Shown in pieces: positions 1-8,701 of a DNA stretch of 64,000 bases (the first letter of the stretch is position 1; each line of letters begins with the position of its first letter). A program made the position numbers and the translations under genes. Source of the stretch: Nocardioides marinus. GTDB taxonomy: Bacteria; Pseudomonadota; Alphaproteobacteria; Rhodobacterales; Rhodobacteraceae. The notes beneath the pieces were generated by a model, which worked only from the letters and a program-made list of their open reading frames with translations, ran no database searches and was not told where the DNA came from. The DNA lies in assembly GCA_019801415.1 (NCBI GenBank), contig JAHVJD010000008.1:62001-126000 (forward strand). Reading direction: 5' to 3'.

Positions 1-89
1 ACGAAACAGCCAAGCGGCGCCGCCGCCAGCGCCACCCCGATGCCGGCAAGAGCGGCGCGGATCAGAAAATCGTCAAGCAAGCCCATCAT
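1..89 (-). CDS. znuB: Zinc ABC transporter permease ZnuB, N-terminal fragment
   Basis: Only the first ~29 codons are in the window; the gene runs off the left edge. The visible translation begins MMGLLDDFLIRAALAG and turns hydrophobic, as expected for the first membrane segment of a ZnuB-type permease, which forms the inner-membrane channel for Zn2+. Its ATG (at 89 or 86) overlaps the znuC stop codon, so the two are translationally coupled. The assignment rests mostly on context (zur-znuC-znuB order). Confidence 0.75.
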   Translation of the reverse strand, partial: MMGLLDDFLIRAALAGIGVALAAAPLGCF

Positions 90-844
90 TCCGCTGCCTC
101 GTGGTGGTGATCATGCGCGCAGTCGTGGCCATCGTGATCATGGCTGTGGTTGTGTTCGTGCCGGTAGAGCGCCAGCGCGCCCTGGGTGCCGGTGCCGAAC
201 AGGGCACGGTATTCCGGGGCCGAGGCGACATGCTCCGGCGCACCCTCGCAGCAGACATGACCGTTGAGGCAGATCACCCGGTCGGAGGCCGCCATCACAA
301 CATGCAGCTCGTGGCTGACCATCAGCACCGCGCAGCCGAGGTCCTGGCGGACCTTCTCGATGCGCTGGTAAAAGGCGGCGGAGCCGGGTTGGTCGAGACC
401 CTGGGTGGCCTCGTCGAGGATCAGGAGCTGCGGATCGCACAGCAGCGCCCGCGCCAGCAGTACCCGCTGGAACTGGCCGCCGGACAGATCCGCCATCTGG
501 CGGGCCGCCAGGTTGCCGGCACCTGCCTGCTCCAGCGCCTCGGCCGCGCGGCGGTCGCTGACGCGCTGCGGCAGGCTGAGAAAGCGGCGCACCGTCAGCG
601 GCAGCGTCGGGTCGATATGCAGCTTTTGCGGCACATAGCCGATGCGCAGCCCCGGCGCGCGGCGCACCGCGCCGGCCGTGGCGCGCTGCGCGCCGATGAT
701 GCTGCGCAGAAGCGTGGACTTGCCGGAGCCGTTGGGGCCGACCACGGTGACGATTTCGCCCGGGTCGATGTTCAGGCTGACCTTTGACAACACCGTGTTG
801 CCGCCGTGGCGCACGCTGAGGTCTTGCAGGGAAATCAGGCTCAT
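86..844 (-). CDS. znuC: Zinc ABC transporter ATP-binding protein ZnuC
   Basis: Cytoplasmic ATPase that powers Zn2+ import with ZnuA and ZnuB; 252 aa from the chosen start. Visible ABC motifs are Walker A (VGPNGSGKST, about residues 34-43), signature LSGGQ and Walker B (LLILDEATQGLD). The C-terminus is a His-rich tail (HEHNHSHDHDGHD...HDHHH), unlike most ABC ATPases and probably metal-binding. I chose the ATG at 844 over an upstream start at 865 because its ATGA overlaps the zur stop. It is the middle gene of zur-znuC-znuB, divergent from znuA. Confidence 0.93.
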   Translation of the reverse strand: MSLISLQDLSVRHGGNTVLSKVSLNIDPGEIVTVVGPNGSGKSTLLRSIIGAQRATAGAVRRAPGLRIGYVPQKLHIDPTLPLTVRRFLSLPQRVSDRRAAEALEQAGAGNLAARQMADLSGGQFQRVLLARALLCDPQLLILDEATQGLDQPGSAAFYQRIEKVRQDLGCAVLMVSHELHVVMAASDRVICLNGHVCCEGAPEHVASAPEYRALFGTGTQGALALYRHEHNHSHDHDGHDCAHDHHHEAAE

Positions 845-1323
845 GCCGGGGGTTCCTGCTGGCATTTGGGGCAGAGGCCCTCGGCCTCGACCACGGCGCG
901 TTCGATCACGAAACCCGCTTCCCGCGCCGCCTGTCCCAACTGGCCCTGAGAAGGTTCGCGCCGGGTTTCCGCCACCGCGTCACAGGCGCGGCAGATCAGA
1001 AAGGAGGCCGCATGATTTTCCCCCGGATGGGCGCAGGCGATGAATGCATTCAACCGCTCGATCTTGTGCGCAAAGCCGTTCTTTACCAGGAAATCCAGCG
1101 CCCGATAGGCGACGGGCGGCTGCGATCCCAGCCCCTCTTCACGCAGACGGTCCAGTATTTCATAGGCCCCCATCGCGCGGTGTTCCTGCAGCAGGATTTC
1201 CAACACCCGCCGCCGCACCGGGGTGAACTGCAGCCCGTTCAGACGACAGTGGCTGTCGACGGCAGCAATGCAGTCCTGGATGCAATTGCTGTGATTGTGC
1301 GGGGCAAAGCCGATGGACTCCAT
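841..1323 (-). CDS. zur: Fur-family zinc uptake regulator Zur
   Basis: Zn2+-responsive repressor of the Fur family, 160 aa. The N-terminal winged helix carries FTPVRRRVLEILL and PPVAYRALDFLVKNG. The dimerisation half has a His-containing metal region (CAHPGENHAASF) and two CxxC pairs, CRAC and CPKC, for the structural zinc. The ATG at 1323 follows AAAGGATC; an earlier TTG at 1344 is less likely. First gene of zur-znuCB, divergent from znuA across a short region with Zur-like boxes, so probably autoregulated. Confidence 0.9.
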   Translation of the reverse strand: MESIGFAPHNHSNCIQDCIAAVDSHCRLNGLQFTPVRRRVLEILLQEHRAMGAYEILDRLREEGLGSQPPVAYRALDFLVKNGFAHKIERLNAFIACAHPGENHAASFLICRACDAVAETRREPSQGQLGQAAREAGFVIERAVVEAEGLCPKCQQEPPA

Positions 1324-1358
1324 GGATGATGATCCTTTGGGCAAAAGATTTGCCTCTT

Positions 1359-1376
1359 GATATGTTATGTTATGAC
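1359..1376. promoter_or_regulatory. Putative Zur box 1
   Basis: GATATGTTATGTTATGAC lies between the divergent zur and znuA starts and resembles the AT-rich alphaproteobacterial Zur palindrome (core ATGTTATAACAT). Symmetry is imperfect; read by eye only. Confidence 0.45.
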
Positions 1377-1390
1377 GTTTATCAAGCGCG

Positions 1391-1409
1391 TGATGTTATA
1401 AGATTACAT
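1391..1409. promoter_or_regulatory. Putative Zur box 2
   Basis: TGATGTTATAAGATTACAT ends 9 bases before the chosen znuA start. Its ATGTTATAA half matches the Zur core; the right half is degenerate. Position over the znuA leader fits repression when zinc is replete. Confidence 0.5.
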
Positions 1410-1418
1410 AGGGCCGAT

Positions 1419-2582
1419 ATGCGGATTGCAGGTATGAAAAAGATGGGCGTGGCAGCGGTGGCTTTGCTGGCAGGCGCCGGGGGCTCCTGGGCTGAGGCGC
1501 CGCAGGTGGCGACAGATATCGCTCCGGTTCATGGTTTGGTGGCGCGCGTGATGCAGGGAGTGGGTGAACCTGCCCTGGTGGTGCCTCCGGGGGCTTCGCC
1601 GCATGGTTACGCGTTGCGCCCTTCCGAAGCGCGCGCGCTGGACCAGGCGGACCTGGTGTTCTGGATGGGGGAGTCGTTGACCCCTTGGTTGGCCGGCCCG
1701 CTGGAAGAGCTGGCCGCCGATGCGCACCGGATCGAGCTTCTGGAAGTCGATGGCACCACTGTCCTGTCCTTCCGTGAAGGGGCGCGTTTCGAGGCCCATG
1801 ACCATGGTGGCGAAGATGGGCATGACGATCACGGGAAGGCGCACGACGATCACGGCCATGACGACCATGAAGGCCATGATCACGGTGGGCATGACCATGA
1901 TAGCCACGACCATGGGGCGCAGGACGAGGCCGGTCATGCCGGGCACGGCCATGGTCACGACGACCACGAAGCGCATGATCACGAAGAGCATGACCACGAA
2001 GAACATGGCCAATCTGGCGAAGACCACGATGCGCATCGCGACCACGGGGACCACGATGGCCATGATCACAGTGGAGCCGATCCGCATGCATGGCTCTTGC
2101 CGGCCAATGCGCAGGTCTGGCTGGATGTGATCGCCGCCGAGTTGGCGGAGCATGACCCGGACAACGCCGCAGCCTACCGGGCCAATGCCGACGCGGCGAA
2201 GCAGGAGATTGCTGAAACCGTCGCCAGTGTCTCGGCGGAGCTGGAGCCGTTCCGCTCGAAGCACTTCATCGTCTTCCACGATGCTTATCAGTATTTCGAG
2301 CAAGGCTTCGGCCTTGCCGCCGCGGGCGCCATTTCGCTGGGGGACGCGGACAAGCCGAGCCCGGCCCGGATTGCCGAAATTCGCGAGGTTGTGGCGGAGC
2401 GCAACGTGAGCTGCGTATTTTCCGAGCCTCAGTTCAATCCGGGGCTGGTTGCCACGGTATTGGAGGGGACCGGTGCCGGTACGGCGGTGCTGGATCCGCT
2501 CGGAGCCAACCTTGAGCCGGGGCCGCAGTTTTACCCGTCTCTGTTGCAGCAGCTGGGTCGTGCAATCGCCGCGTGTGACTGA
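1419..2582 (+). CDS. znuA: Periplasmic zinc-binding protein ZnuA with very long His-rich loop
   Basis: Periplasmic Zn2+ receptor of the ZnuABC importer (cluster A-I binding protein), 387 aa, longer than usual because of a His/Asp-rich loop. An N-terminal signal peptide (MKKMGVAAVALLAGAGGSWA) is followed by the zinc-site motifs PVHGLV and PHGYALRPSEA. The loop, about residues 125-223, holds some 30 His in under 100 residues as repeated HDH/HDDH units. DPHAWL, VFHDAYQYFEQ and a C-terminal Cys pair (NVSCVF, IAACD) follow. The ATG at 1419 has AGGG 5 bases upstream; ATG 1434 is an alternative. Divergent from zur. Confidence 0.93.
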   Translation: MRIAGMKKMGVAAVALLAGAGGSWAEAPQVATDIAPVHGLVARVMQGVGEPALVVPPGASPHGYALRPSEARALDQADLVFWMGESLTPWLAGPLEELAADAHRIELLEVDGTTVLSFREGARFEAHDHGGEDGHDDHGKAHDDHGHDDHEGHDHGGHDHDSHDHGAQDEAGHAGHGHGHDDHEAHDHEEHDHEEHGQSGEDHDAHRDHGDHDGHDHSGADPHAWLLPANAQVWLDVIAAELAEHDPDNAAAYRANADAAKQEIAETVASVSAELEPFRSKHFIVFHDAYQYFEQGFGLAAAGAISLGDADKPSPARIAEIREVVAERNVSCVFSEPQFNPGLVATVLEGTGAGTAVLDPLGANLEPGPQFYPSLLQQLGRAIAACD

Positions 2583-2595
2583 TTTGAACCATCAA

Positions 2596-2622
2596 GGGCG
2601 GGCCCATGTGGCCCGCTCTTTA
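2596..2622. terminator. Terminator between znuA and amaA
   Basis: A 9-bp stem (GGGCGGGCC / GGCCCGCTC) with a 5-base loop is followed by TTTAT. It lies between the convergent ends of znuA and amaA and overlaps the amaA stop codon. Confidence 0.8.
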
Positions 2623-3891
2623 TCTGTTGCTGACCATATGGGTCAGCGTCGCACCCGTTTCATAATAGAGACTGCGTAGACCGGCACAGGGAATTGCGTG
2701 GTCTTGGATCGGGGAGACCGGGAGCACCGACGGGTCGCCGTTAAGCAGAGCTTCGGCAATTGCGTTGCCGAACAGGGTGCCGGGGCCAATGCCGCGGCCG
2801 GAATAGCCGAAGCAGGCGTAACCGCTTCCCAGATCGAGAATTTTGGGCAGATGTTCCGTGGTCATGGCGATGCGTCCATGCCAGTAGCTGCGCAGGGGGA
2901 CGTCTCGCAGGTTGGGGAACAGGTCGGCCAACTTGCGGGCCAGCCAGCTGCGGTGCAGGGCGCTGCCGAAATGGTCCAGCGCGCCCATGCCGCCGATGAT
3001 CAGCCGCCCGGCCATGTCCAGCCGCCAGGAGGACATCACCAGCGCCGTGTCCCAGCAGCCCTCGCCGCCCGGCAGGAGCTGCGCGCGCAGATCGTCGGGC
3101 AGCGGATCGGTGGCGGCCTGGAAATAATGCACCGGGATCAGCTGTGGCGCGTCATATCCGGGGATGGCGCGGGCATAGGCATTGGTTGCCATGATCAACT
3201 GGCGGGCGCGGATTTCGCCGCGCGGGGTGCTGATGCGCCAGCCCTCCGCCGTGCGCGTCAGGCCGGTGGCGGGGGTGTTGCAGGCGATCTGCGCCCCGGC
3301 CTCTGCCGCGGCGCGGGCGAGGCCGCGGGCATAGGCCATCGGCTGGATGGTGCCGGCACGCGGGTCGAACAGGGCGCCGTGCACGGCCTGGCTGCCGACA
3401 CGGGCCTGCGCGTCGGCGCTGTCCAGCAGCTCCACCGGGGCGCCGATGGCGCGCAGCTGGGCGTGGCGGCGGCGCAAATCCTTCATGCCGGAGGGCGCAT
3501 GGGCGCAGTGCAGCGTGCCGCGGGGCACCGGCTCGCAGTTGATGCGGTGCTTTTCGATCCGCGAGAACACCAGGGCGGGGGCGCCGGCCAGCAGGGCAGA
3601 CAGGCGGTTGCCGGCATCGGCGCCGAGATGGGCGTTGATGTCCTCGGGCGGCAGCCAGAGGCCCGCGTTCACCAGCCCGACATTGCGGCCGGAGCCGCCG
3701 CTGCCGATCTCTGCCGCCTCGATCAGCTGCACCGAGGCGCCGAGTTCCGCCGCCCGCAGGGCTGCCGAGCAGCCCGTATAGCCGCCGCCGATGACGGCAA
3801 GATCGACCGTCGCCTCCCCGGTGAGTTCCGGGCAGGCGGGGGTTTCCCGGCAGGTTTGGTGCCAGAGGCAGGAAGCCAGATCAGATGTCAA
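2620..3891 (-). CDS. amaA: FAD-dependent oxidoreductase, probable L-pipecolate oxidase
   Basis: DAO-family flavoenzyme of 423 aa with the dinucleotide-binding motif VIGGGYTGCSAA near the N-terminus, followed by LIEAAEIGSGGSGRN and a C-terminal FGYSGRGIGPGTLFG typical of DadA/PuuB-type amine oxidases. It overlaps the preceding piperideine-6-carboxylate dehydrogenase-like gene by 11 bases, the order of amaB-amaA in Pseudomonas, where AmaA oxidises L-pipecolate to piperideine-6-carboxylate. No ATG is usable: I chose TTG at 3891 because AGGGGA precedes it; TTG 3909 is an alternative. A gamma-glutamylputrescine oxidase-like role cannot be excluded. Confidence 0.65.
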   Translation of the reverse strand: MTSDLASCLWHQTCRETPACPELTGEATVDLAVIGGGYTGCSAALRAAELGASVQLIEAAEIGSGGSGRNVGLVNAGLWLPPEDINAHLGADAGNRLSALLAGAPALVFSRIEKHRINCEPVPRGTLHCAHAPSGMKDLRRRHAQLRAIGAPVELLDSADAQARVGSQAVHGALFDPRAGTIQPMAYARGLARAAAEAGAQIACNTPATGLTRTAEGWRISTPRGEIRARQLIMATNAYARAIPGYDAPQLIPVHYFQAATDPLPDDLRAQLLPGGEGCWDTALVMSSWRLDMAGRLIIGGMGALDHFGSALHRSWLARKLADLFPNLRDVPLRSYWHGRIAMTTEHLPKILDLGSGYACFGYSGRGIGPGTLFGNAIAEALLNGDPSVLPVSPIQDHAIPCAGLRSLYYETGATLTHMVSNR

Positions 3892-5383
3892 ATTTGATCC
3901 CCTGAGCAAGCGGCAGCTCGCGTGAGTAGTTCACCGTGTTGGTCTGCCGGCGCATGTAACCTTTCCAGGCGTCGGACCCGCTTTCGCGGCCGCCGCCGGT
4001 TTCCTTCTCGCCCCCGAAGGCGCCGCCGATTTCAGCGCCGGAGGGGCCGATGTTCACATTGGCAATACCGCAGTCGGAGCCCGCTGCCGAGAGGAAATAT
4101 TCGGTTTCGCGCACGTCGGTCGAGAAGATGCAGGAGCTGAGGCCCTGGGGCACTTCGTTCTGCATTTCAATGGCTTGGTCGAGGTCGGTATATTTCACCA
4201 CGTAGAGGATCGGGGCGAAGGTTTCGCTGTGCATGATGGCGGATTGGCCGGGCATTTCGACAATCGCCGGATGCACATAGGCGGCATCCGGGTGGCTGTC
4301 CGCCAGCGCCTGCGCGCCGCCGTGCACGGTGCCGCCCTCGGCCTTGGCCTGCTCCAGCGCGGAGGTCATGGCGTCCAATGCGGCGCGGTCGATCAGCGGG
4401 CCGACCAGGGTGCCGTCGGCCAGCGGGTCGCCGATGGGCAGGCCCTCGTAGGCCTTGATCAGGCGCGGGATCAGCGCGTCGTAGATGTCTTCGTGCACGA
4501 TCAGGCGGCGCAAGCTGGTGCAGCGTTGGCCGGCGGTGCCGACGGCAGAAAACACGATGGCGCGCAGGGCCATTTCCAGATCGGCCGAGGGGGCGACGAT
4601 CATCGCGTTGTTGCCGCCGAGCTCCAGAATGGTGCGGCCCAGACGTTTGGACATATCCGCCGCAACCGCCTTGCCCATCGGCACCGAGCCGGTGGCGGAG
4701 ATGATGGCAACGTCTTTCGACGCGGTCAGCGCCTCGCCCAGATCACGTTCGCCGATCAGCACCTGGATGAGGCCATCGGGCGCGTCGTCGCCAAAGGCGG
4801 CCATGGCGCGCTCGCAGATTTTCTGCACCGCCAGCGCGGTCAGCGGGGTTTTCTCCGACGGTTTCCAGATCACCGGATCGCCGCAGACCAGCGCAAGTGC
4901 CGCGTTCCAGCACCAGGGCGCGACGGGGAAGTTGAAGGCGGTGATGATGCCGCAGGTGCCCATCGGGTGCCATGTTTCGCGCATCGCGTGACCGGGGCGT
5001 TCCGAGGCGATGGTAAGGCCATAGAGCTGGCGTGACAGGCCGACGGCGAAATCGCAGATGTCGATCATCTCCTGCACTTCGCCCAGGCCCTCCTGGTAGA
5101 TCTTGCCGCATTCCAGCGTCACCAGGCGGCCCAGGTTTTCCTTTTCGCGGCGCAGCTCCTCGCCCAGCAGGCGCACCAGCTCACCCCGGCGCGGGGCGGG
5201 CACCGTGCGCCATGCGTGGAAGGCCTGTTTGGCGGCGGCGATCTGCGCCTCGGCCTCTGCCGGGGTTTGCATTTTCAGGCGGGCGATTTCGCTGCCGTCC
5301 ACCGGCGTGGTGACGGCGAGGCTGCCGCCGGTCAGCTCGGCATCGGTCAGGCCGGCCGCGGCGAGGATGTCGGAATGGGTCAT
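3881..5383 (-). CDS. amaB: ALDH7-type dehydrogenase, probable L-piperideine-6-carboxylate dehydrogenase
   Basis: NAD(P)-dependent aldehyde dehydrogenase, 500 aa. Visible catalytic residues are Asn151 (FNFPVAP), Glu254 (LELGGNN) and Cys288 (GQRCTSLRR), with the ALDH7/antiquitin-like C-terminus FGGEKETGGGRESGSDAWKG. The family oxidises alpha-aminoadipate semialdehyde/piperideine-6-carboxylate to alpha-aminoadipate in lysine breakdown. The ATG at 5383 has AAGGAT upstream. It is the first gene of a two-gene operon with the flavoprotein and is divergent from two LysR genes likely to control it. Confidence 0.75.
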   Translation of the reverse strand: MTHSDILAAAGLTDAELTGGSLAVTTPVDGSEIARLKMQTPAEAEAQIAAAKQAFHAWRTVPAPRRGELVRLLGEELRREKENLGRLVTLECGKIYQEGLGEVQEMIDICDFAVGLSRQLYGLTIASERPGHAMRETWHPMGTCGIITAFNFPVAPWCWNAALALVCGDPVIWKPSEKTPLTALAVQKICERAMAAFGDDAPDGLIQVLIGERDLGEALTASKDVAIISATGSVPMGKAVAADMSKRLGRTILELGGNNAMIVAPSADLEMALRAIVFSAVGTAGQRCTSLRRLIVHEDIYDALIPRLIKAYEGLPIGDPLADGTLVGPLIDRAALDAMTSALEQAKAEGGTVHGGAQALADSHPDAAYVHPAIVEMPGQSAIMHSETFAPILYVVKYTDLDQAIEMQNEVPQGLSSCIFSTDVRETEYFLSAAGSDCGIANVNIGPSGAEIGGAFGGEKETGGGRESGSDAWKGYMRRQTNTVNYSRELPLAQGIKFDI

Positions 5384-5537
5384 GTGGTGATCCTTCGTGG
5401 TGCGAGGGCGCGCCATGAGGAAAAATTCTGAAAGATCCCCCGGCTTGGCGCGCCGGATATCGGTATGCTATAGAAATTGCACCACCCGCGCGGGATTGCT
5501 AATGAAAGTAATTCCTGCCGCTATGAGTTAATATCAT

Positions 5538-6431
5538 ATGATTGCGCCGCGCCGTTTCCTGCCATCGATCCCGTCTCTGCTGGCGCTGGAGGCGGTGGAC
5601 CGGCTCGGCAGCGCCTCGGCTGCGGCGGAGGATCTGTCGCTGACGCAAAGCGCCGTCAGCCGCCAGCTGAAGCAGCTGGAGGAGCAGATGGGGGTCGACC
5701 TGATCGCGCGCGACCAGATGCGGATGCAGCTGACCCCGGCGGGGGCCGGTTTTGCGCGCGAGGCGCGGGCGATCCTGACCCGGCTGGCGCAGGCCTCGGT
5801 CAAGTTGCGGGCCAACCCGGATGGCGGCAGCTTTACCCTGTCGATTCTGCCATCCTTCGGGCTGCACTGGCTGGCGCCGCGGCTGCGGGATTTTGCGGCG
5901 CAGCACCCCGGCATCACCGTCAACCTGCACACCCACAACCTGCCGTTCAGCTTTGATGCGGGCAGTGCGCAGGCGGCGATCCATTACGGGGTGCGGGACT
6001 GGCCGGGGGTCGAATACATGCCCTTGATGCCGAAACACGTGCTGCCGGTCTGTGCGCCGGGGCTGATGGCGGCGCCGGCACAGAGCCCGGCGGCGTTGCT
6101 GGAATTTCCGCTGCTGCATCTGGAAACCCATCCGGACTGCTGGGAGCAGTGGTTCACCCTGCATGACGTCGCTGCACCCAAGCTGAAGGGGATGCTGTTC
6201 GACCAGTCCTCGGCGATGACGCAAGGGGCGGTGCATGGGCTGGGGGTGGCGCTACTGCCGGATTTCCTGGCCGAGAACGAGATCGCCCAGGGGCGGCTGA
6301 TGCTGGCAATGCAAGGTCCGGCGGTCAGCCTTGGCGAGTATTTCCTGGTCTGGCCTGCCGAACATGCGGAGGACTACCCGTTGATAAAATTCCGCGAATG
6401 GCTGGCAGCGCAGCTGCAGCAGGAGGCCTGA
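5538..6431 (+). CDS. LysR-family regulator, GcvA-like (first of tandem pair)
   Basis: 297 aa. The N-terminal helix-turn-helix (SASAAAEDLSLTQSAVSRQLKQLEEQMG, split over residues 27-55) is followed by a type 2 periplasmic-binding effector domain. It is divergent from amaBA with a 154-base shared promoter region, so it probably controls that operon, perhaps with pipecolate or lysine as effector. One base separates its stop from the next LysR start. Confidence 0.85.
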   Translation: MIAPRRFLPSIPSLLALEAVDRLGSASAAAEDLSLTQSAVSRQLKQLEEQMGVDLIARDQMRMQLTPAGAGFAREARAILTRLAQASVKLRANPDGGSFTLSILPSFGLHWLAPRLRDFAAQHPGITVNLHTHNLPFSFDAGSAQAAIHYGVRDWPGVEYMPLMPKHVLPVCAPGLMAAPAQSPAALLEFPLLHLETHPDCWEQWFTLHDVAAPKLKGMLFDQSSAMTQGAVHGLGVALLPDFLAENEIAQGRLMLAMQGPAVSLGEYFLVWPAEHAEDYPLIKFREWLAAQLQQEA

Positions 6432-6432
6432 G

Positions 6433-7320
6433 ATGCGGCTGCCGAGCCTGACCCATCTGCGCTGCTTTGAAAGTGCCGCGCGCCATCAAAGCTTTACCGC
6501 CGCCGGCGAGGAGCTGGGCCTGACCCAGAGCGCCGTCAGCAAGAAGGTGAAGGAGCTGGAGGCGGATCTCGGGTTTGACCTGTTCCAGCGCGCGGGCCGC
6601 GGCGTGGTGCTGACGGCGGCGGGGCAGAGCCTGGCGGCGGATCTGGAGCAGGATCTGGCCGGACTGCGCGCCACGCTTCACAAGGCGGCGGCAGCGGGGG
6701 CGGGGCGCTCTGCGCTGCGGCTGGCGGTGCTGCCGGGCTTTGCCAACCATTGGCTGATCCCGCGGCTGCCGGATTTCTTTGCCCGCCACCCGGAGGTGGA
6801 GCTGAGCTTCTCGACCCGGCTCGAGCCGTTTGATTTTGCGCGGGAAAACTTTGATCTGGCGGTGCATTTCGGGTTGGACAACTGGCCCGGCACCCAGATG
6901 ACGCCGTTGTTCGGCGAGGAAATGGTGCCGGTCTGCGCGCCGGGCTTTCATGCGGCGCATGATCTGCAGCAGCCGGCCGCTGTGGCGCAGGCACCGTTGC
7001 TGCATCTGGACAGCCGGGCGGGGGCCTGGGCGGAATGGTTCGAGCGCGCGGGCCTGGACGGGCCACCGCGGCAGGACGGGCGGTATTTTGACCAGCATTC
7101 CATGGTGATAGCCGCCGCCGCTGCCGGGCTGGGCGCGGCGATCGTGCCCTATGACATGGTGGCGCGCGACATAGCCGCCGGACGCCTGCTGCGCATCGAT
7201 GGCCCGGCGCTGGTGTCGCGCAAGAAGTATTTTCTGGTGCGCCCGCAGGGGCCGCTGACGGAAGCCGGGCAGAAGCTGGAGCATTGGATGCGCAGGCAGC
7301 TGCGCAGCCGCCCGGAGTGA
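6433..7320 (+). CDS. LysR-family regulator, GcvA-like (second of tandem pair)
   Basis: 295 aa; HTH region HQSFTAAGEELGLTQSAVSKK followed by a substrate-binding domain. It closely resembles the preceding LysR in architecture and motifs (LPGFANHWLIPRLPDF here, LPSFGLHWLAPRLRDF there), which suggests tandem duplication with divergence. AGGAGG ends 7 bases before its ATG and lies inside the previous gene, so the pair is co-transcribed. The effector is unknown. Confidence 0.85.
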   Translation: MRLPSLTHLRCFESAARHQSFTAAGEELGLTQSAVSKKVKELEADLGFDLFQRAGRGVVLTAAGQSLAADLEQDLAGLRATLHKAAAAGAGRSALRLAVLPGFANHWLIPRLPDFFARHPEVELSFSTRLEPFDFARENFDLAVHFGLDNWPGTQMTPLFGEEMVPVCAPGFHAAHDLQQPAAVAQAPLLHLDSRAGAWAEWFERAGLDGPPRQDGRYFDQHSMVIAAAAAGLGAAIVPYDMVARDIAAGRLLRIDGPALVSRKKYFLVRPQGPLTEAGQKLEHWMRRQLRSRPE

Positions 7321-7445
7321 CGGGGGCCGCCCGCGGCGTCTGATGCCATGCTGGAATGAATGCCGTCGCAAAGGGCAGGTTTTCCGGTCGAGGGCTTTCG
7401 CGCCACTCTGGCAGGAACGCAAATCCAGCAAAGGAGCCTTTCGCC

Positions 7446-8654
7446 ATGGCCCAGTTCCGCCGCGCCCGCCGTCTTGATCCCATCAAGGTGTCCGAAATCC
7501 TGACCATCGGCGCCCGCGCGGCCGAGATGAAGCGGCAGGGCGCGCCGGTGATCATCCTGGGCGCGGGGGAGCCGGATTTTGACACGCCGGAGCACATCAA
7601 GACCGCCGCGGCGGCGGCCATGCAGGCGGGCGAGACGAAGTACACCGCGCTTGGCGGCTCGGACGCGCTGAAACAGGCGGTCCGGGAGAAGTTCAGGCGG
7701 GACAACGGGCTGGACTACGGACCGGAGGAGATCATCGCGGGCACCGGCGCCAAGGAGATCCTGTTCGATGCCTTCATGGCCAGCCTTGATCCCGGCGACG
7801 AGGTGATCATTCCGACGCCTTACTGGACCTCTTATGCCGATATTATCCGCATTGCGGGCGGCGAGCCGGTGCTGGTGCCCTGCGGCGATGACACCGGCTT
7901 CCGGCTGACGGCGGAGAAGCTGGAGGCGGCGATCACGCCGCGCACCCGCTGGCTGCTGCTGAATTCGCCCTCGAACCCGGCGGGGGCGGGCTATGGCGCG
8001 GCGGACTACCGGCCGCTGCTGGAGGTGCTGCTGCGGCATCCGGAGGTCTGGCTGATGGCGGATGACATGTATGAGCATATTACCTACGGCGGTTTTGAGT
8101 TCGTAACCCCGGCGCAGCTGGAGCCGCGGCTGAAGGAGCGGATCCTGACCGTCAACGGCGTCTCCAAGGCCTATGCGATGACCGGCTGGCGGCTGGGCTA
8201 TGCGGGCGGGCCGCGCGATCTGATCGCGGCGATGAAAGTGGTGCAGTCGCAGTCGACCTCGCATCCCTCGTCGATCAGCCAGGCGGCGGCCGTGGCGGCG
8301 CTGACCGGTCCGCAGGATGTGCTGGCCGAGCGGCGCACCAGCTTCCAGGCGCGGCGCGATCTGGTGGTGGAGGCGCTGAACGGCATGGAGGGCATCAGCT
8401 GCCCGGTGCCGGAGGGCGCGTTCTATACATTCGCAAACTGTGCAGGCGTGTTGGGCAAGCGCACGCCGGAGGGCAGTGTGCTGGAAACGGACGCGGATTT
8501 CTGCGCCTATCTGCTGGAGCAGCACCATGTGGCGGTGGTGCCGGGGCGGGCCTTTGGCATTTCGCCCTATTTCCGGATCTCCTACGCCACATCCGAGGCC
8601 GAGCTGCGCCAGGCGCTGGACCGGATCGCAACCGCGGTTGCGGCGCTGGCCTGA
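7446..8654 (+). CDS. Class I/II pyridoxal-phosphate aminotransferase (AspAT-like)
   Basis: 402 aa fold-type I transaminase. Visible residues are Asn177 (NSPSNPAG), the AD-D-M-Y cluster at 205-209 that binds the cofactor ring, and the Schiff-base Lys241 in GVSKAYAMTGWRLGY. It fits the aspartate aminotransferase subfamily, but substrate cannot be read from sequence. The ATG at 7446 follows AAGGAG; the open frame extends 30 codons further upstream without a good ribosome site. It stands alone, convergent with ridA, 125 bases after the LysR pair. Confidence 0.85.
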   Translation: MAQFRRARRLDPIKVSEILTIGARAAEMKRQGAPVIILGAGEPDFDTPEHIKTAAAAAMQAGETKYTALGGSDALKQAVREKFRRDNGLDYGPEEIIAGTGAKEILFDAFMASLDPGDEVIIPTPYWTSYADIIRIAGGEPVLVPCGDDTGFRLTAEKLEAAITPRTRWLLLNSPSNPAGAGYGAADYRPLLEVLLRHPEVWLMADDMYEHITYGGFEFVTPAQLEPRLKERILTVNGVSKAYAMTGWRLGYAGGPRDLIAAMKVVQSQSTSHPSSISQAAAVAALTGPQDVLAERRTSFQARRDLVVEALNGMEGISCPVPEGAFYTFANCAGVLGKRTPEGSVLETDADFCAYLLEQHHVAVVPGRAFGISPYFRISYATSEAELRQALDRIATAVAALA

Positions 8655-8701
8655 GCCGGAGCGGCCCCGCGGCGAGGCGGGGCCGACTGGTCTGCGCGGG
8701 A

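Noticed and set aside
1800-2080. Minisatellite or tandem repeat in znuA
   Set aside because: The repetition comes from His/Asp codons of the metal-binding loop; reading frame intact.
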